Positions 8,305 to 19,952 of a stretch of DNA of 64,000 bases are shown here, piece after piece. The stretch's first letter is position 1; each line of letters begins with the position of its first letter. The stretch is from Carpediemonas membranifera (lineage: Eukaryota > Fornicata): NCBI GenBank assembly GCA_019828565.1, contig JAHDYR010000007.1:248001-312000 (forward strand), given 5' to 3'. The translations under genes and the position numbers were made by a program. Below the pieces are notes generated by a model. That model was not told where the DNA came from. It ran no database searches and worked only from the letters and a program-made list of their open reading frames with translations.

Positions 8305-9772
8305 ATGACTGAGGACAAGGGTCCGTTATGTACTCAACCAGAGATTAATGCTCTGCTTTCGTTTAAGGAGAAACTCGATCGCCATGTCCGAACGGGCGGA
8401 AAACGCCGACTTATCAAGCGTTTGGGTCCGGCTGTCACCTCATACTGTGCAGCAGTTGGTGTAGACGTAGCCAAGACGTACAAGAGCGCGAAGCACAACA
8501 CAGTGACGGGCGAGAAGCGTAAGAAACATGAGAGAGAGGACCTCGTTTTTCAGAGCGATTGCTAACGCAATTAAGCCCACTGATCCGATCCTAGAGCGCC
8601 GTCTTTTCCAGCTAACGACCCAGGGTATTGACGTGGGACGTCTCTCACTCTATGCCGACAGATTCATCAGCCGCAAGGCCGTCTTGGCTCCCTCTTTCTC
8701 CGACGCCGTGATGCGCAGCATGTTCGTGAAGGGAATCCAGGACGAGGACCTCCGTAGGGAGGTCAAGGAGGCGGCTACAGGGCTTGACCTTAACAGCACC
8801 ATCCAGGTCGCTCTCCAGACGTGCAAGCGTCTCCAAGAGGCTGCGATGATTACTTCCAGGACCATCAAGTCCGATTCTCAGCCTCGAAACCGCCCTCCTA
8901 AGGACCAGCGCGCAAGCCATTCTCGAGGTCTGCGCCGACAGGGCGGCCCGCCTCACCCGGGTGAGCACCAGTCTCATGGCAAGCACCAGTACCGGGGAGC
9001 CCAGTCTGAAATGCAGAGAAGTCAGCAGACCGGCTCAAGCACCGATCATCAGAGCACCAGCCGTACCATCGTGTGCTACAACTGCGGCAAGTCCGGTCAC
9101 ACATCGCGCCAGTGTCGGAACCCGAAGACTGTCTGCAGCAAGTGCGGTAAGCAGGGACATCAAGACAAGTTCTGTCGGGGTACTTCAGTAAACCCCCAGG
9201 CTTGTTCATCCTTTTCTCGTGCACCCGCTCATGTCCTGACATCGTTGAGTCAGACACACAGCAACGCGCTCCCGATAGTAACAGCAGAGGTTCCGGTCGG
9301 TAATGATCACAGTGTGCAATGGGAGCGTGTACTTTTCGACTGCGGGGCGGATATTTGCTTGGTGAACCCCCAGTCGGCAACCGCTGCTGAACTTATTCCG
9401 ACGAAGCTCAGTCAACCTATCGTCATCAAGACTCCAGGGGGATCTATTGAGTCCGACGTTTGCTATGAGATTCCCCTTCTCATGCATAAGTCACCTTTCA
9501 CTCCAAAGGCACTGTCGACTACTGTCGCCGCATACGGAGTTGAATGCATCTACGACCTTCTATTGTCGTACCCAACGATGGTTGAGTGGGGCATACTGCC
9601 CAGTGTCGCGGAATCTCAAGCGAGCCGGGACTCTGACGATATGGAACCGTCCGTCCCCCCAATGGACGCGATGCAGTCCTACATTATTCAACAGATTTTA
9701 CAGCGATGCATGCGCGAATCATCGCCAAGTTCAGCCGTTGCTTCGAGGAGCGTGAGGGGTTTTCTGCCTTAG
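8305..9772 (+). pseudogene. Gag and protease of gypsy A
   Basis: Gag begins MTEDKGPLCT at 8305. A frame change at a T5 run near 8545 moves to the 8528-9772 frame. Two CCHC zinc knuckles follow (CYNCGKSGHTSRQC and CSKCGKQGHQDKFC), typical nucleocapsid. The protease active site reads FDCGADICLV: the usual D-S/T-G is D-C-G, so the Ser/Thr that supports the catalytic Asp is replaced. The frame ends near 9772 in unrelated sequence, because the RT frame (from about 9700) differs. Confidence 0.85.
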
Positions 9773-10650
9773 AGCCTTATGACCTGATCTTGAAGGAGGA
9801 CCGAGTAGTAGCGTCCAGGTCAAATTACATCCCTCACCAGAAGCAGGGTCTGTTTGATGAGCACGTCCGGGAGCTGTTAGCCAAGAAGTATATTGAGGCG
9901 AGTTTCTCTCCGTACTCGTCTCCAGCTCTCCTCGTCCCGAAGGGCCGAGACAGAACTCGTATGGTTGTCGATTTCAGAAGGATCAACGACCTTACTGAGC
10001 CGTTTGATTACCCGATCCCAGAGGTTCAAGCGTGCCTCGCACGGTTGGCAGGAGCTAAGATCTTCGCCACGATTGACCTTTCGAAGGGTTATCATCAAGT
10101 CAAGTTGTCCGAAAGGTCGAGACAATACACTGCGTTCCAGACCCCACGAGGCAAGTTCCAGTATACGGGCATGCCGTTTGGATTGAAAAACGCTGGGGCG
10201 CATTTCCAGTTTGCAATTGAACGGGGATTCCACGATCTACTTGGTACCGCGTGTATCATATATATTGACGACATTATAATTTTCGGCCGCACAGAGCAAG
10301 AGTACTTGTCCAACTTGAACAAGGTGTTGGCGAGGGCCGAAGAGTTGAAACTCAGCCTCAACAAGGAGAAGTCACACTTTGGACTCGCAGAAGTCGAGTT
10401 CTTAGGCTGGGTGGTGTCGGGTACAGGATTTAGAATTGCGCCAGACCGCATTCGGGATGTTGAGACGCTGCGTGTCCCGAAGACGAAGAAGGCCGCTCAA
10501 GCCCTAATGGGATTCTTGAACTTCATGAGAGATTTTGTGCCAGGTTTTTCGAGGATCGTGCACCCTTTAGCTCAAGCCGCGTGTGGCAAGGCACCTCCCG
10601 ACGGCAGCGATCAGGTCGAGGCTTTGGCGCAGGTCAAAGATCTGCTGTGA
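9706..10650 (+). pseudogene. Reverse transcriptase of gypsy A
   Basis: Blocks: LEPYDLILKEDRVV, YSSPALLVPKG, MVVDFRRINDL, FATIDLSKGYHQV, GMPFGLKNAGAHFQ and the catalytic IIYIDDIIIFG, then EVEFLGWVVSG and LMGFLNFMRDF of the connection. The frame is stopped by TGA at 10648-10650. Downstream sequence continues in the same frame into RNase H, so one base substitution (for example from CGA) separates the two. Confidence 0.9.
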
Positions 10651-11560
10651 CAGGCTCCCGCCCTCGAACACTTCGATGTTACCCGTGAGCACGTCGTCAT
10701 GACTGACGCGTCAGACCTTGGAATTGGCGGAGTGTTGCTACAAGACGGTAAGCCGGTGTCATACATGTCCAAGTCTTTCAACGATGTACAGACGAGATGG
10801 AGCACAATTGAACAGGAGGCGTATGCAATCGTTTCCGCGTTGCAGAGGTGGCGCAGGTTCTTGTGTTGGACACCATTCACATTGCTGACTGACCATCGCA
10901 ATCTTGTGTTTATGTCGCGTTCTTCCAACTCCAAGGTTCAACGGTGGTACGAATCAATATCTGATCTTGATTTCACGATCAAACATGTGGCCGGAGTGGA
11001 TAACAGTGCAGCCGATGGTCTCAGTCGCGTGTTTGCGGCATCGGCAGATCGGTTGCCAGTGGCGTCTGAGACGGAGATAGCTGAGGCACACAGACACGGG
11101 CAAGCTCACCTGCCACTGCATACCACGATACAATTCTTGAGGACACATGGCAAGAGGGCGCCCGTGGATCAGGTGGCGAGGGTGATCGACAGATGTCCGG
11201 TATGTCAACTCACAGCAAAACCAGCTGAAGCCGCCAGGGCATACTTACATACAGCCGGACTCAGGCCGTTCATGAAGGTAGCAATGGACACTATCGGTCC
11301 GTTGCCCGAGTCGCTCGGATACAAGTTCATTTTAGTAGTAGTCGATATGGCTTCGAGGTGGACCGAGCTCATTCCGCTGAAGACAACGAGAGCCGACGAA
11401 GCTGTCAGAGCATTTGCTGACCAGTGGATACTCAGGTATGGAGTCCCTCGAGTCCTCCAAACAGACGGAGGCAAGCAGTTTGTCAACAAGCTGTTCAAGG
11501 ACTTGTCCGTCCGAGTTGGCTTTTTCAATCCATACAACCACTCCATATCATCCACAGTCA
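10651..11560 (+). pseudogene. RNase H and integrase N-terminal half of gypsy A
   Basis: RNase H starts at VMTDASDLGIGGVLLQ and has WSTIEQEAYAIVSAL, LLTDHRNLVFM and DNSAADGLSR. The integrase zinc-binding domain ends in CPVCQ. The catalytic core begins VAMDTIGPLPES (first Asp), with LQTDGGKQF (second Asp). Near 11540 the frame shifts by one base, so the Glu box is in the following frame. Confidence 0.88.
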
Positions 11561-12240
11561 AATGGAGTGGTCGAACGAGCGAACAGCAGAGTCGAGCGTA
11601 TTCTGAGGGCGCGGCAGTACGAGCTGAGGTCGGAGCTGTGGTCGGAGTCGTTGCCAGTTGCACAGTACATTGTCAACGCGACACCACACTCAGCAACGCG
11701 TTTAACCCCAGCAGAGGTGATTTTTGGTAGTGATCTGCGCGTACCGGCCGACATGCTAATCGTCAAAGAACTGGGTGAGAAGGCGGTCAGCCAACCAGCG
11801 AGCAACGTAGCTGCTGCCAAACTCGCTCGAGAGCTCGCTGAAGCACGTATTAAGGCAATGCACGCTGACGCTCTCAGCAAGCTGCCCCCTCCTGAACCAA
11901 TTACGTCTGAGTTTGTATTGGTCAAATACCCGAATGGGCCACCATCAAAGTTGGCTGCAGGGTGGCGAGGCCCCATGCAACTGATCCAGCCTATCATGAG
12001 GAATGACTTTCCTGTTGGTTACTGGGTTAGAGATGTCAATACGAGGACCGAATTCCAGGTCGCGTCCGAGAGGGTCAGACCATTTTCAGGCGAACTGTCC
12101 ATGCAACATGCCCAAGAGCTAGCAGCAATGACGATCGGCGAGTATGTCGTGGAGTCGATATACGAAGCAACGCATGAGCGCAGACTCAGCGATCGGCAGT
12201 TCCACGTCCGATGGGCAGGGTACGAGCCTTCGGAAGATAC
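11541..12240 (+). pseudogene. Integrase C-terminal half and start of chromodomain, gypsy A
   Basis: Continues with YHPQSNGVVERANS (catalytic Glu), INATPHSATRLTPAEVIFG, the SH3-like segment GWRGPMQLI and the chromodomain start EYVVESIYEA ... FHVRWAGYEPSEDT. The aromatic residues of the methyl-lysine cage region are present (Y and W). LINE-a interrupts it at 12240. The remainder is at 20738-20804. Confidence 0.9.
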
Positions 12241-12806
12241 GCAAGTCCACCAATGTTTTCAGCTAAGTGTTCTCACTTACAACAGGGGTGGATGAAGACC
12301 AACAGGCCTGTACTAGAATAGATAGAACAGTGCCCCATCGAGCTCAAAAGGAGCGACTATGGCCCCTGTCCAACGAACCAGAAGGTTACATTCAGGGTGC
12401 ACCGCCGGTTATGAGTGGGAGCTCCATAGCCACAGGGACTAGAGAACGAACAATATGGAGCTTAGATTTACAGGGAAAGAGACGGAGAGCGCAGGGAAGG
12501 ATGTCGGAGCATCGATGGAATGGAATTTTCGCCAGCTCAGAGGGAAGGAAGGATCACCGGCGAACAACAGCAGGGGGCCCAGATAGAGGCCGCGAACACA
12601 CTACGAATGGCGTAACAACGGCCAAAATCCAGGGACGGTGTGGCATGAAAATGGCGATGCATTTTTAGAACCGCGCCATTTCGCCGCGAGCCCCAAAACA
12701 AACGATCAGGGAAAAATGAGAAAACAGGGAGGTCCGTGCGGGGACAGTACCTGCGCAGGGCCATGCTGACCGATTTTCGCGTCGATGCATTTGCCAAGCT
12801 TTTTTC
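12241..12806 (+). promoter_or_regulatory. 5' UTR / probable internal promoter region of LINE-a
   Basis: 566 bp before the first long ORF; no coding sequence supported. LINEs transcribe from internal promoters, so this is the expected place; no core motif was recognised. CAGGG is already frequent here. Confidence 0.45.
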
Positions 12807-15800
12807 ATGCAGGGAAAAGAGAACAACCAGATGAGAGTGGAGATACCAGATAAGATCAGGGAATCCGCTCAAAAAGAGTGGGACACGATTAGAGAGCTAC
12901 TAACGGACTACTTGATGGAAGAGAAGGGCACCAGAACGCTACTACTGCGTCGCGCAGAAGATTTTTCAGGGAGATCGTTCGGAGCTAGCTCCAGAGCACG
13001 AAAAGAGGTGATACTGAATGCGAGGAGAGTGCTACGTGCCGCAGGGATCACCAACAACAGAGACGAGATCCTCCGTAACCCCAACGGAATCCTAGGGCTT
13101 CGAGACATCTTCTACGCAATGACAGAGGCCTTAGACCCGAGAGAGGACGAAGAACGGCGCCTAGCAGAGGCCAAGGAGAACGTCACCATCCAACCAGGGC
13201 ACAGGGACATGAGCAAGTGGCCTTCCGACCACAAGATCGAAGAGGCCATCCTCCAACCGAGAGAACAGAGCAACATCGAGTGGGACAGTGAGAGAGACAG
13301 CATTGAGGGCAGAGAGACGGGCACATTCACGCTCACATCAGGGTATGGAGATGAGAAAGCCGTCGAGGCCATCGCAGGAGAGGAGGTGTGGGACCCCACT
13401 AACCAGGGCCTGGTCACCAGGATCGCTATGGAGCAGGACGATGGCACCTACAAGGTCCTCATCGACATCAGAGATTGCAGAGCATGGCAGATCACCAGAT
13501 TCATGGAGGAAGGCAGGGACATCCTCAGGTTGCAGGCCCCGGAGGCGCCGGCGGTCTGGCAGGCAGCTTGGTGCAAGACAGGAGTCAACACGGAGGGCAG
13601 AGGCGCAATAAGGGCACAAGGACAGGAGACGCCGCTCAGCAACAAGCTCGTCTTCTCTGACGTCAGGGCCAGGGTGATCAATGCCACCAGCCGCCGCCAA
13701 AAGAGGGACAGGGAAGAAGAGTCAGACAACGAGAGCGGCGCACAGACCAGCCAAGAGGAAGACCCCAAACCCAAGGTCGTGTTGACACAAGCGGAAGGAG
13801 TGAGCGCCAGAAGGGGCCTTGGAGCCGAGCTTGATCAGCAGGAAGAAGAGAGCATACCCCGAGCATCAGAGGGAAGTGCATCAGCAGGGAGCCTACCGGA
13901 GGCATTGCAGAGTCAGGGTCAGAAGAAGCTCATCCTCGGTTCTATCGACTTCGAGTGTGGAGATCCTGGGAGTGAGAGGGCAGGGATCAGTGCGGTGCCG
14001 ACAGAGGGGGGCTCGTGCTAGTGGACGTCGAGACGGGGGAGGTCGTTGGCCATGGCCACGGCCTCTTCTATGAGCCCAACCTGCCGGCCAACAAGGTGGA
14101 CCAGAGCAGATACGCGACGTGGGCAGTGACGGGGATTCCCCCAGCGACGTTCGTGGAAGTGGACACAGGGGAGGTGCCGATGGACTATCAGCAGCACTTC
14201 AGCAGATTTAGAGAGTGGGCCACGCGGCTCGCAGCCAAGCTGAGAGACAGAGAGACCAGGGAGAACTGGAAGCTAGTCCTTCATGCCAAGGGCGTCCACA
14301 TGGAGAAGTTCCTCCCTGACGAACGAGGTCAACGGGCTCAACAGGGACACCAGGGACTTCTTTAGAATGAGGCTGGTGGACGATAGCGAGCTGGCCGACG
14401 CCATCGAGGAGCTCGCCCCGGATAAGGCAAGAGAGTACAGGGCAAACTACGAGATCAAGAACTACAGGGAGATGGCAGATATATGGGCCAGCCAATGGCA
14501 GCGCAGGGAGCTCCCGAAGGGGGCCTGTCCGTACCACAGGCACACTGCAGGGTGCTACCATTGTGCGCTGGCAGATGCAACGTTGTTCGCGGCGAAGGTG
14601 TGGGGCATGATGCTGAAGAAGATGAGCACGCCGGATCTGGAGAGTGCGATGGGTAACGCTTTCAACAGCATGCATGACACGGTCAGGGACGCAGGGATCA
14701 GAGACGACCTCTGCGGAGGCAACGGAGTAGCGTACAGGCGTGAGACCTTCAACATCTTCGGAGGGCACCCGTACGGCAACAGCAGGGACCTAAGCAGGGA
14801 AGAGGGCGACCGCATCCTAGTGGTCCCGGACAACGATCACTGCTATGGGATCGGCTTCGGATTCAGCGAGGTCATTAAGGGTATGAAGGGCATCTATTGG
14901 CCCCAACCACGGTCATGGAGAGAGGAGTCATCACGAGAGTCCCCATATGGTCGATCCATGAGAACACGACCCACATTCAGAGACTGATGTTGCAGGGAAG
15001 AGCTGGCAGGGCAGTTACTAGGGACGAGGACATCGTCACCATCGCGATGGTCTACAGCTGGTGGCCCTCAAGGGAGGATACTGCTCATCAGGGTCAGCCG
15101 GGAGTCCACGACCTGGCAGAGAGCGTCAGACGCGAGGAGAAAGCCATAGCGAACGTCAGGGCACCCCCAGGGTATAGCGCAACCATCAGAGCGGCCTTCA
15201 TCCCGAGAGACTGGGGCTGTATCAGGGTCAGAGAGGCAGGGACGACACTGGGACGGATGAAGAAGGTGGGGACCCGTATGGTGTCCACGACCATCCCGCC
15301 AGAGGATAACTGCAAGATCACCCAGAGGCCGACGGTTAAGTACATCCCGTCAAGAGATGGAAAGGAGGAGAGACCCTACACGGTCGATTACTCAGACATG
15401 GGCATAGAGGGATCTATCAGACGGCTCACCGAGATGATTGGCACGCCGGTCGGGCCAGTAGGCCGAGATGACCTCTATACCAACAACCGCCGAGCCGACG
15501 GAACCCTCAGAGACGAGAGAGAGCCCAGAAACAACGGCGTCCATCGGTGCGACAGAGAGCGCAGGGACGTCAGGCCTCATCATGAGGACAGAGAGCGCAG
15601 GGACGACGGGCCTCGCCGCGAGGTCAGAGGACGCTGGGAAGACGGGCCTCACCATGAGGACAGAGAGCGCAGGGACGATCAGGGCAGAGACTCCGGAGAG
15701 AGCAGACGCCGCTCACCCCCTCATGGGACCGGCAAGAGGAGTGGCAAGGACAGGGCGGTGAGCTACACAGGGGCTGGAAAGAGGGGCAAGCTCGACGGCG

Positions 15801-16187
15801 ACGCCCGTTACGAGGCTGGAAGCAGACAGTCGAGTGACAGCGACGCGGAGAGGGACGAACTCAGGAAGGAACTTGATGAAGCCAAGAAGCTGATTCTCGC
15901 ACTCAGGGCCAGGGACAGCAGGGGAGGAGGAGCAGGCGACGCCAACCCCAGCACCGGCTGACACCCAGGGAAACCAGGGTACCGGCAAGGAGCACAGGGT
16001 AGTCCGCCACAAGAAGAGGACTCGGACAAAGAGGTCTCGCAAGCCGAGACAGCTAAACCAGATGGAGCTAGTGGCCCAGATCGTGTCAACGGTGATGAAG
16101 ACCATGCAGCAACAACAGGGGATGGCAACCGAGAACCAGAGCGATGATGGCAGTGACAGTGGCAACTCAACGGAGACCGATTAAGCA
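12807..16187 (+). pseudogene. ORF1 protein of LINE-a (frameshifted, about 1100 codons)
   Basis: Four overlapping frames (12807-14021, 14015-14365, 14283-14987, 14897-15961) and a fifth to TAA at 16185-16187 read as one long protein broken by single-base shifts. The middle has a Cys/His cluster (ACPYHRHTAGCYHC) that could bind zinc. The 15540-15690 part is an Arg/Asp/Glu-rich tandem repeat (unit about DRERRDD). After it come a short coiled coil (ERDELRKELDEAKKL), a basic stretch (RHKKRTRTKRSRKPR), a Gln/Met-rich helix and an acidic Ser tail. The same C-terminal layout is seen at 49200-49571. Presumed RNA-binding; family not recognised. Confidence 0.6.
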
Positions 16188-16249
16188 GGGTAAAGTGGTA
16201 TTCTTTGAGAGTGATAGTGACAGTTGTGAGTTCTTTTCTTTTAATCCAA

Positions 16250-16345
16250 CCCTGGCTCCCACCCAGGGTCCGGCATTAGCTGAAATGCACTGCCGGTGGG
16301 CTGTGGCGGCAGCCAAAGGGGGGTCACGCCAATGCGCCCCCTCCT
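16250..16345 (+). ncRNA. Conserved structured RNA segment between LINE ORF1 and ORF2
   Basis: Four consecutive stems: CCCTGG/CCAGGG (16250-16268), CCGGCA/TGCCGG (16270-16296), GGCTG/CAGCC (16299-16314) and a G6/C5 stem (16318-16341). The minus-strand LINE-d copy (34164-34266) is nearly collinear and shows paired changes in stems 1 and 2 (C-G to T-A). LINE-b has an analogous array at about 63180-63335. It is outside any conserved ORF, so selection is on RNA. Possible roles are translation initiation of ORF2 or RNP binding; neither is shown. Confidence 0.6.
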
Positions 16346-16501
16346 AAGTATCCCTGCCCGAAGGTAAGGATGGTCACCAGGGTAACCCATAGTTGGCCCG
16401 CCATGGGTAACCGGAGCCGGCACGAAGGCCCCGTGACGGGACAAGGGCAGATTGCAGGGAATTTCCGAAAATTCGCAGGATAGGAAAGACGGAGTACAAG
16501 A

Positions 16502-19500
16502 ATGGAAACGATCAAGATAGCGAGCCTGAACACTGAGGGACACATCGGGAAGGGAAAGGACTTCACGGCCTCAATGGCAACGGCTATAAGGATGAAACTG
16601 AGCGACACAGATGCAGTATGCATCCAAGAAACGTGGAGGACGGCGAATACGAGGGTACACAACTTCATAGACTTCGACTACGCAATGGCAGGGAAGGAAA
16701 CAGAGGAGGAGCTAGCTATGGACAACGAGAGGAGGAAGAAAGAAGCCCAAAGCCAGCGCCGAATAGATGCCCAGCTGGGCATAGCAGGGAGCAGTAGCCG
16801 GACGCCCAGGACGAGGGGTACTAGAGAAGGAGTGGGCACAATCATCAACCCAAGAGCAAGAGGGAGCTGGGACGTAGGCATCACAGATAGCTTATCAGGG
16901 AGGATACAGGTGAGCATACTCAGAACCCATAGGGACATCCTGGTGATCAACGTGTATGGCCCACCGGTCGGCCACGGAAGGGAGGAGAAGGACGAGTTCA
17001 GGGACGGAATAAGGAGCATTATGGAGATGAAAGGAGAGATGGAAACAATCATCATAGGGGACTGGAACCTCGACCCCAAAAGGATAGCCACAATGGCAAG
17101 ATGGAAGGACCTGATCAGGGACTATAAGCTGGGAGCAGTGATCCCCATGGAAGGTACCCTCACCAAGGGAACTACCACTCCGGACTTCGCGCTGGTATCA
17201 TCAGGGATCAGAGGAGCAAGGATAGAAGTACTGGATGCTAGTCGACTCGGAGTCTGGGGGTCAGCCCACAACATGATAAGACTGGAATGGAGGGAACAAC
17301 GGATCCAACGGACTACAAAGAGAGAGGAAGTCCTAGACATACCGGGCGTCAGAGTGTGGAACATGAGGAAGAAGGCTGAACGCACATCAGTCAGAAGACT
17401 GCACCGTTTTAAGAGCCTGGATGAGTGGGAGGAGGATATCAGGAAGGATATGGGCGAGCCGTCAGGTCACCCAGGCAGTGGAGACAGGGAAGAGGTCATC
17501 AAAGAAAAGGTGTGGTCGGAACTCCGGCACACACCATGGACAGAAGAGGGAAACAAGACCAGAAGTGAGATCATGAAGCGTGAGCTACAGGCCTTCTGGG
17601 GAAAACGCAGGGAAGAGTGGATCCAGGACCTCAGCCGGAGCGCGAAGGAAGGATACAAAGCATCCAGGTCCATGGTGGAAGCAGCGGTAAGAAGATGGTG
17701 GTGTGAAAACCAGTTCAAGGGCATGCCAGAGAGCATACTGAAGGACGGGAAGATTACCACCAACAAGGAAGAAATAGGTAAGATCCTCCTACAACAGTAT
17801 GCAGGAGTGAGCAGGGGCAGGGAACCGGAGTGGAAGGATAGAGGCAATGGAAAGAGGGAGGACGAATTTAAGGAGAGAGAAATACGAGAAGCGATCAGAA
17901 GGACAAAGAGGGACACTGCACCGGGACCGGACCACACTACAGGGGACATGCTCAGGGACACAGATGACCAGGGGATCGCTCAGATAACTAGGCTCATGAA
18001 CAGGGTATACAGGGAGGGCAAGATCCCGACAACATGGAAGTATGCTACAGTCTCGGCCATCCACAAGACAGGGAAGCCCAGAGTGAAGCCGGAGTCGTAC
18101 AGACCCATCTCGCTAACACCACTACTGTATAGGGTGTATGGTAGGCTCCTGAAGAGAAGATTAGAAGCAGCCACATGGCACCTCATCCCAAGAGAGCAAG
18201 CAGGGTTCCAATCGGATAAGGACGTAATACAACAGATACAATACATCGTGCAGAGACACCAGGAAGGGGGGGAGACCACGTCGATCTTCCTAGACATAGA
18301 GAAAGCCTATGACACCGTCCCGAGGGACATCCTCATGGATAAGCTGCAGGGAATGGGGGTCGAAGACCACCTCATCAGGGCAATACAGAGTACACTAGAA
18401 GAGACATGGATCTCGGTGAAGGGGGCAGGGTCATGGGAGAGAACAAACAGGGGAGTGAAGCAAGGATGTGTCCTAGCGCCGACCCTGTTCGTTTTGTTCA
18501 TGGCAAACTGGCCTCACCTGGTCAGGAAGAAGCATCAGGGACAAGAGTACGATATCAGGGAACCACCAACGGAGTTACCAAGAGTCCGGGACACGCTGCC
18601 GGCCACCCTAACCATGTTCGTGGACGATACAGCGGTCACAGGGGAGAACACCGGAAAAGAGTAAGATAGTGGCGAACCTAGTCATAGAAGTTATCAAGGA
18701 GCACCTCATGAGGGCAAATGCACAAAAGAGTGAGATGATCAGTGTAGACAGGGCAGCAGTGGCGAGAGTGGGGGAGTTACCCTAATGGCAAAAGAGGAAG
18801 CTAAGTACCTAGGTCTCTGGATAGCCAGCGGAAAAGACCCACTGGCAGCCTGTATCAGAAAGAAGCGGGAGCAGAGCGAAAGGTACAAGAAGCTAGTGAG
18901 AAGAGTGGGATGGACCAGAGGCAACATGCCGGCGCTAGCCAGCAGGCTCCTCCTCGAAGTTTACATATGGCCGAGGATAATGTTTGGAGTGGAGGTGTGG
19001 GGCTACGCAGCAGGGGGGAACAAGATATGGACGGATTGGCAGGGCATCATGGCCGGAACAGGCCCAGGTGGGGGCTCGGTCATGCGCATCTTGAACGGAT
19101 GGATGGACCTGCAAGCCCACCTGGAGATGCTAGCAGTCAAGAGGATCGTGACAAGCAGGGGCCAGGATATACCAATCAGAGACAGGGTCTGGAAGGAGGG
19201 ATCGATTATGTGGAAAGCCAGGGACTCAGTGAACGCACTCCTCAGAGGAACAAGAGAGGGAGCAACGAATGCAGGGAAGATAGACTTTGGTAGGGAGATG
19301 GTAAGAATGAACTGGACCAGGAGGTGCAAGAGCAAGACAGCGGTGGGGCTCATGGAAGTCCTAGGACCCAAACGTATGGGAAAGTGCATGGCGGGGAAAC
19401 CGGCCATAAGTAGGAAGACAGGGAAGTGGCAGTCAAGGGCAGAGTGGAAAAGGATAGTGTCGGTGGCAGCGAATGTCAGCCCGTCTCCATCATCAGCGGA

Positions 19501-19952
19501 AAGGGGAGAAGGCCCAGAGCGAGCGCTGGCGGACCTGGCGATGGGTGAGGAACTCAAACACAAGATACAAAGGAGGTGCCCCCTGTGCACAAAGGAGAGC
19601 GAGATAGAGTTACTGTGGCAAATAGCGAGAGAGCAGCCAAACCAAGCCAGGAAGCAGGCACTAATCAGGGGAGTGGGTAAGGGGTCAGCCGCTGGGATCG
19701 GCGGCCCACATTATGTGTGAGTGCCCAGAGGTTGAAAGAGGAGATGACTGGGAAAAGATATGGAAGACAGCTAAGGAGAGGACCAGGGAATTGCAAGTCA
19801 GAAGAGGCCCGAATGGGAGGTGGTATGAGAAGAGGCCAATCTTAGAGGTGCAACAACTAGTGTTAACAGGGTCGGAAGAGATATGGGAAGGACTGCGAGC
19901 TGGGCTGAGAGCCCTGGCAAAGGTCTATGATAGCTATAGAATAGATGGATAG
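16502..19952 (+). pseudogene. ORF2 of LINE-a: endonuclease / reverse transcriptase / CCHC
   Basis: The 720-aa frame (16502-18664) starts METIKIASLNTEG. Endonuclease motifs: CIQETWR, VINVYGPP, IIIGDWNLDP and TPDFALVSS. A gap region then leads to RT: TAPGPDHTTGDML, YRPISLTPLLYRVYG, FLDIEKAYDTVPR, NRGVKQGCVLAPTLF and the catalytic MFVDDTAVT. Frame changes near 18658 and 18775 lead to the 18785-19720 frame (KYLGLWIASG thumb). A C-terminal CPLC ... HIMCEC zinc motif spans a further shift near 19705. The product nicks target DNA and primes cDNA from it. Confidence 0.88.

Noticed and set aside
8104-8565. 153-aa ORF starting before the gypsy A LTR
   Set aside because: The first 67 codons translate flank and LTR DNA. 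The real Gag start is the ATG at 8305 just after the palindrome.
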